Positions 31,348 through 39,903 of a stretch of DNA of 64,000 nucleotides are shown one piece after another; position 1 is the stretch's first letter, and each line of letters opens with the position of its first letter. The DNA is taken from positions 3,591,501 to 3,655,500 of the forward strand of contig NZ_CP146609.1 in assembly GCF_037094465.1 (NCBI RefSeq). Direction: 5' to 3'. Made by a program: the position numbers and the translations under genes. Source of the stretch: Pseudodesulfovibrio sp. 5S69 (GTDB lineage Bacteria > Desulfobacterota > Desulfovibrionia > Desulfovibrionales > Desulfovibrionaceae). The notes beneath the pieces are model-generated. The model made no database searches. It worked only from the letters and a program-made list of their open reading frames with translations, and was not told the DNA's origin.

Positions 31348-33024
31348 ATGGCCAAGCAAAAGACCCTTTGCGGGATTCACAGGCTCCTCCTCGTCACTAT
31401 GATCGTCATCCCGGCGATCCCCCTGCTCATATCGGCAGCCATCGGGTTCTACTCCTTTGCCGGGGCGTCCAAGCGGTTCGCCGTTTCCTCCATCCGCCAG
31501 GCCGCCGTGGACCGGACCGCGCTGATCGACGAATTCCTCCATGAGCGGCGCAGTGATCTGGAGTCGTTTCTAACCCTGCTGCCCGAGGACGCCCTGCGCG
31601 GCCCCAGGGCCCAGGCGGAGGTGACGGCCTGGCTGCACTCCGGCGGCCAGGTCTTCCAGGACATGGGGCTCATCGACCCGCAGGGCAGGCACGCGGCCTA
31701 TGCGGGGCCCTTCGGCCTGGCCGGCAAGGACTACCGGGACGCGGACTGGTACAGGGAGGCTCTGCAAAACGGCTATTTCATCAGCGACGTGTATCTCGGC
31801 TACCGCAAGGTGCCCCACTTCGTCATCGCCGTGACCCGGCGCATCGCCGGCCAGGTCTGGACGCTACGGGCCACGGTCAACCCGACCGTCTTCGGCAACA
31901 TGGTCAACGCGCCGGGCATCGGCGACACCGGCGAGGCGTACATCATCAATCGGAAGGGGCTGTTCCAGACCAACCGGCGGTCCGGCGGCGCCCTGCTCGA
32001 ACGCGACGGCTATCCCTACCCGGCCCAGAACGAAAACCTTGTTTCCTTCACAGGCTCGGACGGCGGCGAGGACTACCTGTTCGCCTCGGCCCGCCTCAAC
32101 GACGGCAAGTGGCGGCTCATCGTCCGCCAAAAGGAGGAGGAGGCCTTCCAGACCGTCGTCATGGCGGGCTACACGGTTATCCTCGTGCTGCTCTGCGGCG
32201 GGGCGGTCATCGTAGTCCTTGCCCTCGTCGTCAGTCGCCGCCTGTCCGAGACCCTGCGCGGCCAGGCCGAGGCGGTCAGCAAGCTGGAAGGCCAGTTGCT
32301 CCAGGCCGCCCGGCTGGCCGAACTGGGTGAGATGGCCGCGGGCTTCGCCCACGAGATCAACAACCCGTTGCAGATCATGAAGACCGACCTGGCCCTGCTG
32401 GAGCTGACCCTGAAGGACGTCACCGACGTATGCGCCAACCGGGAGGCCTGCGACGAACTCAAGGAGATCGCCGACCAGTTCCAGATTCAGATCGGGCGGT
32501 GCGCGGCGATTACCCGCGAGATACTGCGCTTCGGGCGGCAGGACGCCCCGCACGTGGAGGATATGGACCTGGCCGAATTCCTGCCCAAGGTCGGGGCCAT
32601 GGTCCAGAACAAGGCCCAGGTCAACGGCATCGACGTGACCTGCGAGGTGGCCCCGGACATACCGGCCGTCCTGGCCGATCCGGGCCAGTTGCAGCAGGTC
32701 ATGATCAACCTCCTGAACAACGCCATCCACGCGGTCGTGGAGCGGCACGGGTCAAAGGGCGGGCGCATAGACGTGGTGGCCCGCCGCGACGACCGGAGCC
32801 GGGCGGTTATCACCGTGACCGACAACGGCAGCGGCATCAATCAGGAGAGCCTGTCCAAGATATTCATGCCCTTTTTCACCACCAAGGCGCCCGGCCAGGG
32901 CACGGGGTTGGGCCTGTCCGTCTGTCACTCGATCATCGACTCCCTGGGCGGGGAGCTGACCGTGTCCAGCACAAAGGGCGAAGGCACGACCTTCACCGTT
33001 CGTATCCCCGGCAAGAGTGCGTAA
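31348..33024 (+). CDS. Cache-domain sensor histidine kinase
   Basis: 558 residues. TM1 (LLLVTMIVIPAIPLLISAAIG), an extracytoplasmic double-Cache domain (about 45-270; DYRDADWYREAL, YFISDVYLGYRKVPHFVIAV), TM2 (TVILVLLCGGAVIVVLALVV), HisKA with GFAHEINNPLQIM and HATPase_c with NLLNNAIHAV, TDNGSGIN and GQGTGLGLS. It is closely similar in layout and motifs to the kinase at 43578-45254. Its 3' end overlaps the convergent orphan gene by 32 bases. The cognate receiver is not adjacent; the cluster from 36434 onward is the likely source. Confidence 0.92.
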   Translation: MAKQKTLCGIHRLLLVTMIVIPAIPLLISAAIGFYSFAGASKRFAVSSIRQAAVDRTALIDEFLHERRSDLESFLTLLPEDALRGPRAQAEVTAWLHSGGQVFQDMGLIDPQGRHAAYAGPFGLAGKDYRDADWYREALQNGYFISDVYLGYRKVPHFVIAVTRRIAGQVWTLRATVNPTVFGNMVNAPGIGDTGEAYIINRKGLFQTNRRSGGALLERDGYPYPAQNENLVSFTGSDGGEDYLFASARLNDGKWRLIVRQKEEEAFQTVVMAGYTVILVLLCGGAVIVVLALVVSRRLSETLRGQAEAVSKLEGQLLQAARLAELGEMAAGFAHEINNPLQIMKTDLALLELTLKDVTDVCANREACDELKEIADQFQIQIGRCAAITREILRFGRQDAPHVEDMDLAEFLPKVGAMVQNKAQVNGIDVTCEVAPDIPAVLADPGQLQQVMINLLNNAIHAVVERHGSKGGRIDVVARRDDRSRAVITVTDNGSGINQESLSKIFMPFFTTKAPGQGTGLGLSVCHSIIDSLGGELTVSSTKGEGTTFTVRIPGKSA

Positions 33025-36000
33025 GTCCGTCCTCCTCCCGGGACGGGACCCCATCGGGGGACGGGGCTTCGGACCCGTCCCCCGTCATTTTCAGCAGGGC
33101 CACGCGGGTCATCCTGCCGATCTCGTCCAGGTAGGCCGGATAGCGCGTCAGGTAGAAGGACAGCCCCTTGGCGAAGTTGCGCCCCACCAACCCGTCCACG
33201 AAGAGCATGGACACGGACTGTTCCTCGCGCAGAATCTGCTGCGAGGCCAGGAACACGTCCACCTCGTCCTCGGACATGGCCTCCAGGGCCTGGCGCAGCG
33301 CTTCCCGGGCGCGCGGCTTGTAGGCCATGATGTAGAGCAGGTCCAGGGCGTTGGCGATGACCTCGGGCACGTGGTTGAAGTTCGATTTCCGTGAGAAGTC
33401 GATGAACTCGGCGGGCCGGTTGAGCATGCCGAGCATATCCCTGGTGGGAAAGGCTATCTCCAGGCGCGAGTATATCTCGAAAACCTGGCGGAGCTTTTCG
33501 GAATAGTCCCAGCGGCGCATGGCGATGTTCCGTCTGCGATCCGCAAACCCTTCGATGACCCCGGCCACGCAGTCCGAGGCCAGCTTGGAGATGACCGCCG
33601 CCCACAGTTGCAGCACGGCCATGGGGTCGGCCGAGCCGGCCAGGACCAGCATGCCCTGGATCGCCCAGTTGAAGAGCATGGCGATGGGGATGGACAGGAC
33701 GCTACGGAAGAAATTGGCCGCGGCCGCCTCCCGGGGCAACCCCCGGACCACATTATGGGTCGAGATGTACACCCCGTTGGTCAGGGCCATGATGGTATAG
33801 AGCAGCAGCGGGTTGGTGGAGGTGGTCACCCCGAACCCCTGGTCCAGGACCACGGACTTGCACAGCCAGTCGAGCAGGGGCACGGAAAAGCCCGTATAGA
33901 GCAGGGATTCCGAGATGCGCTCCCAGTCGACGTAATCGTTCCAGGCCAGAAATGGCGAGCGCCTGAGCCCGCCGCCGCCGAGCACGGACTGGATGACGTT
34001 GCGCAGCCCGGTGATGGAGAACCAGATGACTCCGCCCAGGTAGGCCAGGACCCACCAGTCCTTGGTCAGGTAGAAGGTCAGGAAGGCGGGAATGAACCCG
34101 GCCAGGATCTTGAGCACGTTCTTGAGCCCGGTGTTCAGGTGCCCCGGCGAGGGACGGCGCTTGCAGGAGTCCTCGGACTCGAACAGGGTCAGGCCGTTGC
34201 CCCGATGCCGCTTGCCGCCCAGGGCGATGACGTTGCCGCCCGTGGCGGTCACCGTGTATCCCTCCACGCGCCACCGGCTGCACATCCGGCAGACCAGCCT
34301 ACGCAGGCCGGATATCTGCGCGGCCATGTGGACCAGCCCGCTCCAGACCCCCTTTGTCTGCCGGGGCATAACGTATTCGTTGGACCGGATGGCCGTGCCC
34401 TGCACCGGAATGCGGTCGTCGGGCCTGAGCCGCGCGGCCTCGCGCTGGGCCCGCAGGGGCAGGGTCTCCAGGACCGCGAAGCCCATGCCGTGGGTCCGGG
34501 TCGACCGACCCGTGGAGCCGGAACCGATGCTCGTGCCCAGCGGCACCCGCCGGTAGAATTCGAGGAGCCTGTCGAACCGCTCCAACAGCCCTTCCAGAAC
34601 GCGCAGCCGGTCCTCGCTGTCCGGTCCGCCCCGCTCGTGGACGGAATCCATGCACCCCCGGATGAGCCGCTTGAGCTTGACCGCGTTCTGCTCGTTGAGG
34701 GCCTGCTGCAACTGGCTGAAGGGCATGCGCAGCCGGGTCTGGCCCGGATCGAGGTGCTTGGTGTTGAAGACCTCCAGGTGGGTGATCCGGCCCTGGCACT
34801 GGAACAGGATTTCCAGGGCGTCCTCCAGTTCGAGGTCGGCCAGGATCAGGGTCAGGTGACTGGAGTGGGCGGTCTGGCGCAGCCGGGCGGTCAGTTCGCC
34901 CGGGGTCAGGGAGAGGAGCGCGGGCATGCCCTCGCCGCGTGGCAGGTCCGGGTCCGGGATGTCGCGGTTTTCCTCCGGGGAAAGATAGCGGGCCACCAGG
35001 GTGTCCACGTCCAGGGCGTCCAGGGACTCCACCTGCATGGCGATGGCCGCCTTGGCGTCGTAGTCGGCCTCGTCGAACCCCTGGCGCAGGGCGGCCACCC
35101 GTTCTTCGAAGAGCGGCATGGCCAGGGCGTGGATGTAGTTGCCCAGGTGCAGGACGGAGGGCTGGTCCACGCCCACGGCGGCGACCATGTCCTCATATTT
35201 GATGGGCGGCAGCATGACCCCGAACTCCTGGCGGATGGACTGCCGGTGGCGCTCGTTGTAGGCCTCGATCACGGCCCGGACATACTCGGAGCGGGCCGCG
35301 CGCACCTCCCTGCCCTGCTCCATGAGATCGCGCACGGCGTCCACCCGGAACAGGCTCTCGATGTCGAGATCGTCCCGCAGCCCGCCGGGGCACCAGACGA
35401 TCTTGACGAACCGGCCCCGGTGCATGGCCCGGTACTCGATCCCGATGCGCACCTTGATGCCCAGGATGGCGGCCGAGGCCAGCAACTCCCTGGCCACGGG
35501 CAGGTCCACGCAGTCGTAGTAGACCACGGTCAGATAGCGGATGCCCTTGATCCAGGCGTCCATGACCAGATGGGTGGCGGACTTGCGCCCCTTGCTGTTG
35601 GCGTCGTGCACGCGGTCGTCAAAGGCGATCTGGTTCCACTCCTCGGGCATCTCCAGAAGGTGGTAGCGGCGCATCTGCTCGCGCAGGAAGCTGATTTTCC
35701 CGGCCGCGACCCGGCGGAAATCGTGGGCCAGGGCCAGTTGCCGGCAGCGGTCGCCCTTGGCCCGGACCAGCTCCTTGCCGATCTGGACCAGTACACGCGC
35801 CCGGTTGTTGCGCATGGCCCCCTTGGCCGCGGTCAGGGTCTCGTCCCGCAGGGCGATGAGCGCCTTGGTCCTGTCCGAGGCTTGGTCCGACTTCAGGGAT
35901 TCGAGCAAGTGCATGATGGCATAGGCGATGCGCAATCCCCTGTCCGCTGCCAGTTCCTTGATGCCGTGCGGCTTCAAGTAGGGCTCGAGCAGGGTCTTGA

Positions 36001-36088
36001 ACTGCGCCTTGTCCACGCCCCGATTCAACACATCTTCTACTATTTCAAGCAGTTTATGATCATTTTTATCGTAATACAACGAAGGCAT
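32993..36088 (-). CDS. Large uncharacterised protein with a PLD/Ppk-like N-terminal segment and C-terminal membrane region
   Basis: About 1031 residues, no family recognised with confidence. A segment around residues 180-240 (YLTVVYYDCVDLPVARELL, GIKVRIGIEYRAMHRGRFVK) resembles the phospholipase-D-like fold of polyphosphate kinases, without clear HKD motifs. Four to six membrane segments lie between about 660 and 860 (LAGFIPAFLTFYLTKDWWVL, SIPIAMLFNWAIQGMLVLAG). The C-terminus is helical and charged. I prefer the ATG at 36088 (MPSLYYDKND, AAGGAG 11 bases before) over 36142. It overlaps the 3' end of the convergent kinase gene. Function unknown. Confidence 0.75.
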   Translation of the reverse strand: MPSLYYDKNDHKLLEIVEDVLNRGVDKAQFKTLLEPYLKPHGIKELAADRGLRIAYAIMHLLESLKSDQASDRTKALIALRDETLTAAKGAMRNNRARVLVQIGKELVRAKGDRCRQLALAHDFRRVAAGKISFLREQMRRYHLLEMPEEWNQIAFDDRVHDANSKGRKSATHLVMDAWIKGIRYLTVVYYDCVDLPVARELLASAAILGIKVRIGIEYRAMHRGRFVKIVWCPGGLRDDLDIESLFRVDAVRDLMEQGREVRAARSEYVRAVIEAYNERHRQSIRQEFGVMLPPIKYEDMVAAVGVDQPSVLHLGNYIHALAMPLFEERVAALRQGFDEADYDAKAAIAMQVESLDALDVDTLVARYLSPEENRDIPDPDLPRGEGMPALLSLTPGELTARLRQTAHSSHLTLILADLELEDALEILFQCQGRITHLEVFNTKHLDPGQTRLRMPFSQLQQALNEQNAVKLKRLIRGCMDSVHERGGPDSEDRLRVLEGLLERFDRLLEFYRRVPLGTSIGSGSTGRSTRTHGMGFAVLETLPLRAQREAARLRPDDRIPVQGTAIRSNEYVMPRQTKGVWSGLVHMAAQISGLRRLVCRMCSRWRVEGYTVTATGGNVIALGGKRHRGNGLTLFESEDSCKRRPSPGHLNTGLKNVLKILAGFIPAFLTFYLTKDWWVLAYLGGVIWFSITGLRNVIQSVLGGGGLRRSPFLAWNDYVDWERISESLLYTGFSVPLLDWLCKSVVLDQGFGVTTSTNPLLLYTIMALTNGVYISTHNVVRGLPREAAAANFFRSVLSIPIAMLFNWAIQGMLVLAGSADPMAVLQLWAAVISKLASDCVAGVIEGFADRRRNIAMRRWDYSEKLRQVFEIYSRLEIAFPTRDMLGMLNRPAEFIDFSRKSNFNHVPEVIANALDLLYIMAYKPRAREALRQALEAMSEDEVDVFLASQQILREEQSVSMLFVDGLVGRNFAKGLSFYLTRYPAYLDEIGRMTRVALLKMTGDGSEAPSPDGVPSREEDGLTHSCRGYER

Positions 36089-36433
36089 GAAAGACCACGC
36101 TCCTTGGTCGCAAGAACCTTTTTCGTGACACAAACGTAACATAGCCTAGCAGTATCCATGCCTCCCGTCATGTGGGATGTGCGGGCTCGGGCCGAATTTT
36201 TCCAGCCATCCCTTGGGGCTGTAGACCTTCGCCCCGTCCCGGCACGGCCCCGGATATCCCCCTGCTCGGCCCCCACGGCCCGATTTTGCGCGCAATATCA
36301 TCTCGCAAAGCTGTCACGCAATCTATTTTGCAAGAAAATATTCTAACAAATCAATTGCTTATTCTTGGCATGCGAGTTGCTTAGTCGTGGCAGCTTTTGC
36401 GGAATACTAACCGATCAACCAAACGGTGACATC
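36089..36433 (+). promoter_or_regulatory. Control region of the receiver/DASS cluster
   Basis: No gene is seen here. Two dyads lie 40-95 bases upstream of the sigma-54 promoter at 36366-36381: TTGCGCGCAA (36286-36295) and TATTTTGCAAGAAAATA (36324-36340). Further CGCAA elements lie between them (36304, 36317). Spacing suits enhancer sites for a sigma-54 activator, whose identity is unknown. Confidence 0.5.
36366..36381 (+). promoter_or_regulatory. Sigma-54 promoter of the receiver/DASS cluster
   Basis: TGGCATGCGAGTTGCT fits TGGCAY-N5-TTGCT with exact GG-N10-GC spacing. Transcription should begin near 36392, 42 bases before the first receiver gene. Confidence 0.85.
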
Positions 36434-36868
36434 ATGGAACAGATGAAAATCCTGCTCGTGGACGATGAAGAGCGACTGCTCAGCACCACGAAAAAGCTCT
36501 TCGAGAAGCTCGGCATCGAGACGCGCACGGCCACTTCCGGAGCCGACGCCCTCGAGGTGCTGACGACCTATGAAGCGCATGTCATCTTTCTCGACATCAA
36601 GATGCCCGGAATGGACGGCATGGAGACGCTGCAGCACATCAAGAAGGACTACCCCCTCAGCGAGGTCATCATCCTCACCGGCCATGCCACCATGGAGACG
36701 GCGGTGGAGGGCCTCAAGCTCGGCGCCCTGGACTATCTGATCAAACCCGTCAGCATGAAGGACTTTCTCGGCAAGGCGGAGGAAGCCTTTGAAAAGGTTA
36801 CGCTTCAAAAAAAGAAAATACACTCTGCCCGGATGGCTGAGTCCACCGGTCAGGGTGAACTGCGCTAG
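36434..36868 (+). CDS. Single-domain response regulator
   Basis: 144 residues: a receiver domain (KILLVDDEERLL, phospho-Asp in VIFLDIKMPGMDG, Thr in IILTGHAT, Lys in LDYLIKPVSM), then a short basic/polar tail (QKKKIHSARMAES) with no recognisable output. It is first gene of a 12-kb same-strand cluster directly behind a sigma-54 promoter. GGTGA six bases before the ATG is a modest ribosome site. The partner kinase is unassigned; three kinases follow in the cluster. Confidence 0.92.
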   Translation: MEQMKILLVDDEERLLSTTKKLFEKLGIETRTATSGADALEVLTTYEAHVIFLDIKMPGMDGMETLQHIKKDYPLSEVIILTGHATMETAVEGLKLGALDYLIKPVSMKDFLGKAEEAFEKVTLQKKKIHSARMAESTGQGELR

Positions 36869-36888
36869 CTAACTTCAAGGAGGTTGTA

Positions 36889-37788
36889 ATGGTTAAAATC
36901 AAGGTCCTCATGGTCGACGATGAGGAGCGCTTCCGCACCACCACTGCGAAGATATTGGCCCGCAAAGGATTCGACACGATCCTGGCGGCCAGTGGGGAAG
37001 AGGCGTTGGAAAAGCTGGCTGAAAAGCCGGACGTCGTCATTCTGGATGTCAAAATGGGCGGCCTGGACGGCCACGAGACACTCAAACTCATCAAGGACAA
37101 GCTGCCGGAGCTCCCGGTGATCATGCTCACCGGCCACGGCGACATGCCCGGAGCCAAAAAGGCGCTCGACACCGGGGCCTTCGACTACCTGGCCAAACCC
37201 TGCGACGTGGACCTCCTGAGCACCAAGGTGCAGGACGCCTTCGAGTACGCCACCAAGGCGCCGTACGTCGAGAAACTGGCCAAGGGGATCATGATCCCCC
37301 TGGACGAGTATACCCAAATCCCCCTGAACAGCACCGTACGCGACGCCATCAAGGCCCTTGAGGAGTCCATGCGCCATCTCCTGGCCACGGACCGGCTCAT
37401 GGACACCGGCCATCGCTCGGTGGTGGTCATCAACCCGGACAACACCGTGGCCGGACTGCTCAGCCCCCTCGACCTGATCGACGCCATCAGGCCCGGCTAC
37501 CTGTCCGCGCCCAAGCCGTCCATGGCGGACAGCCTGCAATACTCGACCATGTTCTGGCAGGGCCTGTTCTCCTCGCGGGTGAAGGAAATCATGGGCAATC
37601 CCGTCCGCGACATCATGTCCGACACCATCCCGGTCATCGACGCCGACGCCAACCTCATGGACGTGGCCAACACGATGATCACGCTTCCGGCCCGGCGCAT
37701 GCTCGTCCGGGAGGGAGGAAAGGACATCGGCATCGTCCGCGAACAGGAACTCTTCTACGAAATCGCGAAGATTATTTCGTCCAGCTAA
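36889..37788 (+). CDS. Response regulator with CBS-domain output
   Basis: 299 residues: a receiver (VLMVDDEERFR, VVILDVKMGGLDG, IMLTGHGD, DYLAKPCDV) followed by a tandem CBS module (about 140-295; HRSVVVINPDNTVAGLLSP, DIMSDTIPVIDADANLMDVA, RRMLVREGGKDIGIV). CBS pairs bind adenine nucleotides and often gate transporters or enzymes, so this protein could connect phosphorylation and energy state with the DASS transporter encoded 27 bases downstream. No DNA-binding part is present. AAGGAGG precedes the ATG. Confidence 0.9.
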   Translation: MVKIKVLMVDDEERFRTTTAKILARKGFDTILAASGEEALEKLAEKPDVVILDVKMGGLDGHETLKLIKDKLPELPVIMLTGHGDMPGAKKALDTGAFDYLAKPCDVDLLSTKVQDAFEYATKAPYVEKLAKGIMIPLDEYTQIPLNSTVRDAIKALEESMRHLLATDRLMDTGHRSVVVINPDNTVAGLLSPLDLIDAIRPGYLSAPKPSMADSLQYSTMFWQGLFSSRVKEIMGNPVRDIMSDTIPVIDADANLMDVANTMITLPARRMLVREGGKDIGIVREQELFYEIAKIISSS

Positions 37789-37815
37789 CCCGAAGCCTGA
37801 TTGCGAGGTTACAAC

Positions 37816-39666
37816 ATGGCTCAAGCAAAGAAGAAAGCGACCGGTTACGATAAGTTCGTCAACTGGAAGCTGCTCATAATTCCGGTGGTACTTTTCGTTG
37901 CAATCCTCCTCCTTCCGACCCCCCAGGGGATGAAGACGGTGGGCATGCAGTATTCGGTCGGCCCCAAGGTCGTGACAAACTACCTGTGTCAACAACTCTT
38001 TCAAAAGAACAGCTCCGACTGCGACCAGTGGCAGGTCCTGACCGCGCGCATGATGGAACAGAACATGCGCATGGGCGCCCTGTCCAAGGAGCGCTTGATG
38101 AAGCGCAACGAGAAGTGGGCCAAGAAGTACAAGATCCCCGTGGATTCGGCCAACTTCAAGCGCGCTCTGACGTATGTGGGCGAGAACATCCCCGCCGACC
38201 AATACATGACCATCATGAAGGGCGCCTTTGACAAGCGCATGAAGGGACTGGACTACCAGGAACTGTCCAAGAAGGACCAGAAGAGCGCCAACAAGGGGGC
38301 CTGGAGCATCAAGGTGGCTATCGCCATGGTCGTGTTCGTGGTCTTCTGCTTCATGACCGAGTGCATGCCGCTGCCCGGCGTGGCCTTCTGCATCGGCTTG
38401 ATCCTGGTCTTCACCGGCGTGGTCTCGCGCAGCGAGGTGGCCGGGCTGTACTGGGATGACGCGGTCTGGTTCATCATGGGCTCGCTCATGTTCGCCGCCG
38501 CCTTCGTCAAGACCGGGGTGGACAAGCGCATGTGCCTGCTCATGTTCAAGAAGCTCGCCGAGCCCAACGTCCGTTGGATCACGCTCATCTTCTTCATCGT
38601 CATCTCTCCGCTGGCCGCGTTCATCTCGGACCACGCGCTGGCCGCCATGTTCCTGCCCATCGGCATGCTGCTCTACCAGAACAGCCTGACCGATGAGATC
38701 CCCGAGGACAAGGAACTGGCCAAGATGCTGATGATCGCCATCGCCATGGCCTGCAACATCGGCGGCCCCGGCGCCCCGTCCGGCGGCGCGCGCAACGTCA
38801 TCATGATGACCTACCTTACCGACATGTTCGGCATGGACATCGGGTACGCGCAGTGGATCATGTACTGCTTCCCGTTCGTGATCATCATGATCCCGATCAC
38901 CTGGTTCGCCACCAACCTGCTCTTCAAGCCCCGGATCACCTCCCTGGCCCCGGCCATGCGCCACCTGGAAGGCGAGATCAGCAAGATGGGCAAGTGGAAC
39001 AAGAACCAGATCTGGGCCATGGTCATCTTCGCCGTCATGGTCTTCGGATGGTTCACCGAGAAGGAATTCTACAACATGGGCATCTACCCCATCCGTCTCG
39101 GCATCGGCGTCATCGCGGTCGCCGGCGCGGTAGCCTACCTGCTGGCCGGGGTGGTCAACTGGCGCGACTATCAGGAGAAGGTCGACTGGGGCGTTGTCTG
39201 GCTGTACGCGGGCGCGATCATCTTCGGCCGCACCCTGGACAAGACCGGCGCCGCCTACTGGCTGGCCCAGTCGGTCATCGACCTACTGGCCCCGCTGGGC
39301 ATGGACCACGGCATCCCGCTGATGCTGACCTCCAACGGCCTGACCGCCGTGCTGACCAACCTGATGGCCGACGGCCCGGCAGCCGCCGCGGTCGGTCCCA
39401 TCACCCTGAACATGGCCAGCATCGTGCACCCCGGCACCACCTTCCTGCCGTTCATGGCCATGGCCACCGCAGTGGCGTCTTCCTTCGCCTACTGCCTGAT
39501 CATCGGGACCCCGCCCAACGCCATCGTCTACGCTTCCGGCTACCTGGAGCCCAAGGACTATCTGCGCGTGGGCGTCCCAATGTGGTTCATCGCCAACATC
39601 ATGATCGTTGTCCTTACAGCGGTCTACTGGACGGGTCTCGGGTTCGGAAGCCTGCCATCGTTCTGA
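37816..39666 (+). CDS. DASS (SLC13)-family anion transporter with an extra N-terminal domain
   Basis: 616 residues. After TM1 (LLIIPVVLFVAILLLP) comes a soluble stretch of about 120 residues (36-165, with two Cys in NYLCQQLFQKNSSDC) that ordinary DASS carriers lack. The transporter core follows with about eleven membrane segments, including MACNIGGPGAPSGGARNV and the second hairpin region TSNGLTAVLTNLMADGPA; TPPNAIVYASGY near the end is the usual DASS nucleotide-like PPNA motif. Members carry dicarboxylates, sulfate or related anions; the substrate here is unknown. I start at ATG 37816, after GAGGTT. Neighbours are receivers and kinases. Confidence 0.92.
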   Translation: MAQAKKKATGYDKFVNWKLLIIPVVLFVAILLLPTPQGMKTVGMQYSVGPKVVTNYLCQQLFQKNSSDCDQWQVLTARMMEQNMRMGALSKERLMKRNEKWAKKYKIPVDSANFKRALTYVGENIPADQYMTIMKGAFDKRMKGLDYQELSKKDQKSANKGAWSIKVAIAMVVFVVFCFMTECMPLPGVAFCIGLILVFTGVVSRSEVAGLYWDDAVWFIMGSLMFAAAFVKTGVDKRMCLLMFKKLAEPNVRWITLIFFIVISPLAAFISDHALAAMFLPIGMLLYQNSLTDEIPEDKELAKMLMIAIAMACNIGGPGAPSGGARNVIMMTYLTDMFGMDIGYAQWIMYCFPFVIIMIPITWFATNLLFKPRITSLAPAMRHLEGEISKMGKWNKNQIWAMVIFAVMVFGWFTEKEFYNMGIYPIRLGIGVIAVAGAVAYLLAGVVNWRDYQEKVDWGVVWLYAGAIIFGRTLDKTGAAYWLAQSVIDLLAPLGMDHGIPLMLTSNGLTAVLTNLMADGPAAAAVGPITLNMASIVHPGTTFLPFMAMATAVASSFAYCLIIGTPPNAIVYASGYLEPKDYLRVGVPMWFIANIMIVVLTAVYWTGLGFGSLPSF

Positions 39667-39689
39667 CGACCCTGACCTGACGTAAACAA

Positions 39690-39721
39690 CCCGGCGGCCC
39701 GGACCGAAAACGGGCCGCCGG
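39690..39721 (+). other. Stem-loop between the DASS gene and the small membrane protein gene
   Basis: CCGGCGGCCCG (39691-39701) pairs with CGGGCCGCCGG (39711-39721) over 11 bp. It is followed by TTAAAAAGG, not a T-run, so it is more likely a message-stabilising or partial-attenuation structure than a full stop. Confidence 0.55.
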
Positions 39722-39741
39722 TTAAAAAGGAGGAATCCGAA

Positions 39742-39888
39742 ATGTTTGGTAAACCCAGCGAAAAAGAAGGCTTTGTCCACGAAAAGGGCGTGACCTATTT
39801 CAGCAAGCGGACCGAACAGCGCATCCTGTTCGTGATGACCTTGGGCATGCTGCTCTGGGGCATCTTGGAATCGACGAACATATTCTAA
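39742..39888 (+). CDS. 48-residue single-span membrane protein
   Basis: The product starts MFGKPSEKEGFVHEKGVTYF and has one C-terminal hydrophobic segment, ILFVMTLGMLLWGILE, ending STNIF. AAGGAGG stands 8 bases before the ATG, the strongest kind of ribosome site. It lies 75 bases after the DASS gene and 15 bases before the Yip1-like gene. By position it may be a small subunit or regulator of the transporter. No homologue is recognised. Confidence 0.75.
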   Translation: MFGKPSEKEGFVHEKGVTYFSKRTEQRILFVMTLGMLLWGILESTNIF

Positions 39889-39903
39889 CCCGAGGAGGGG
39901 GCC

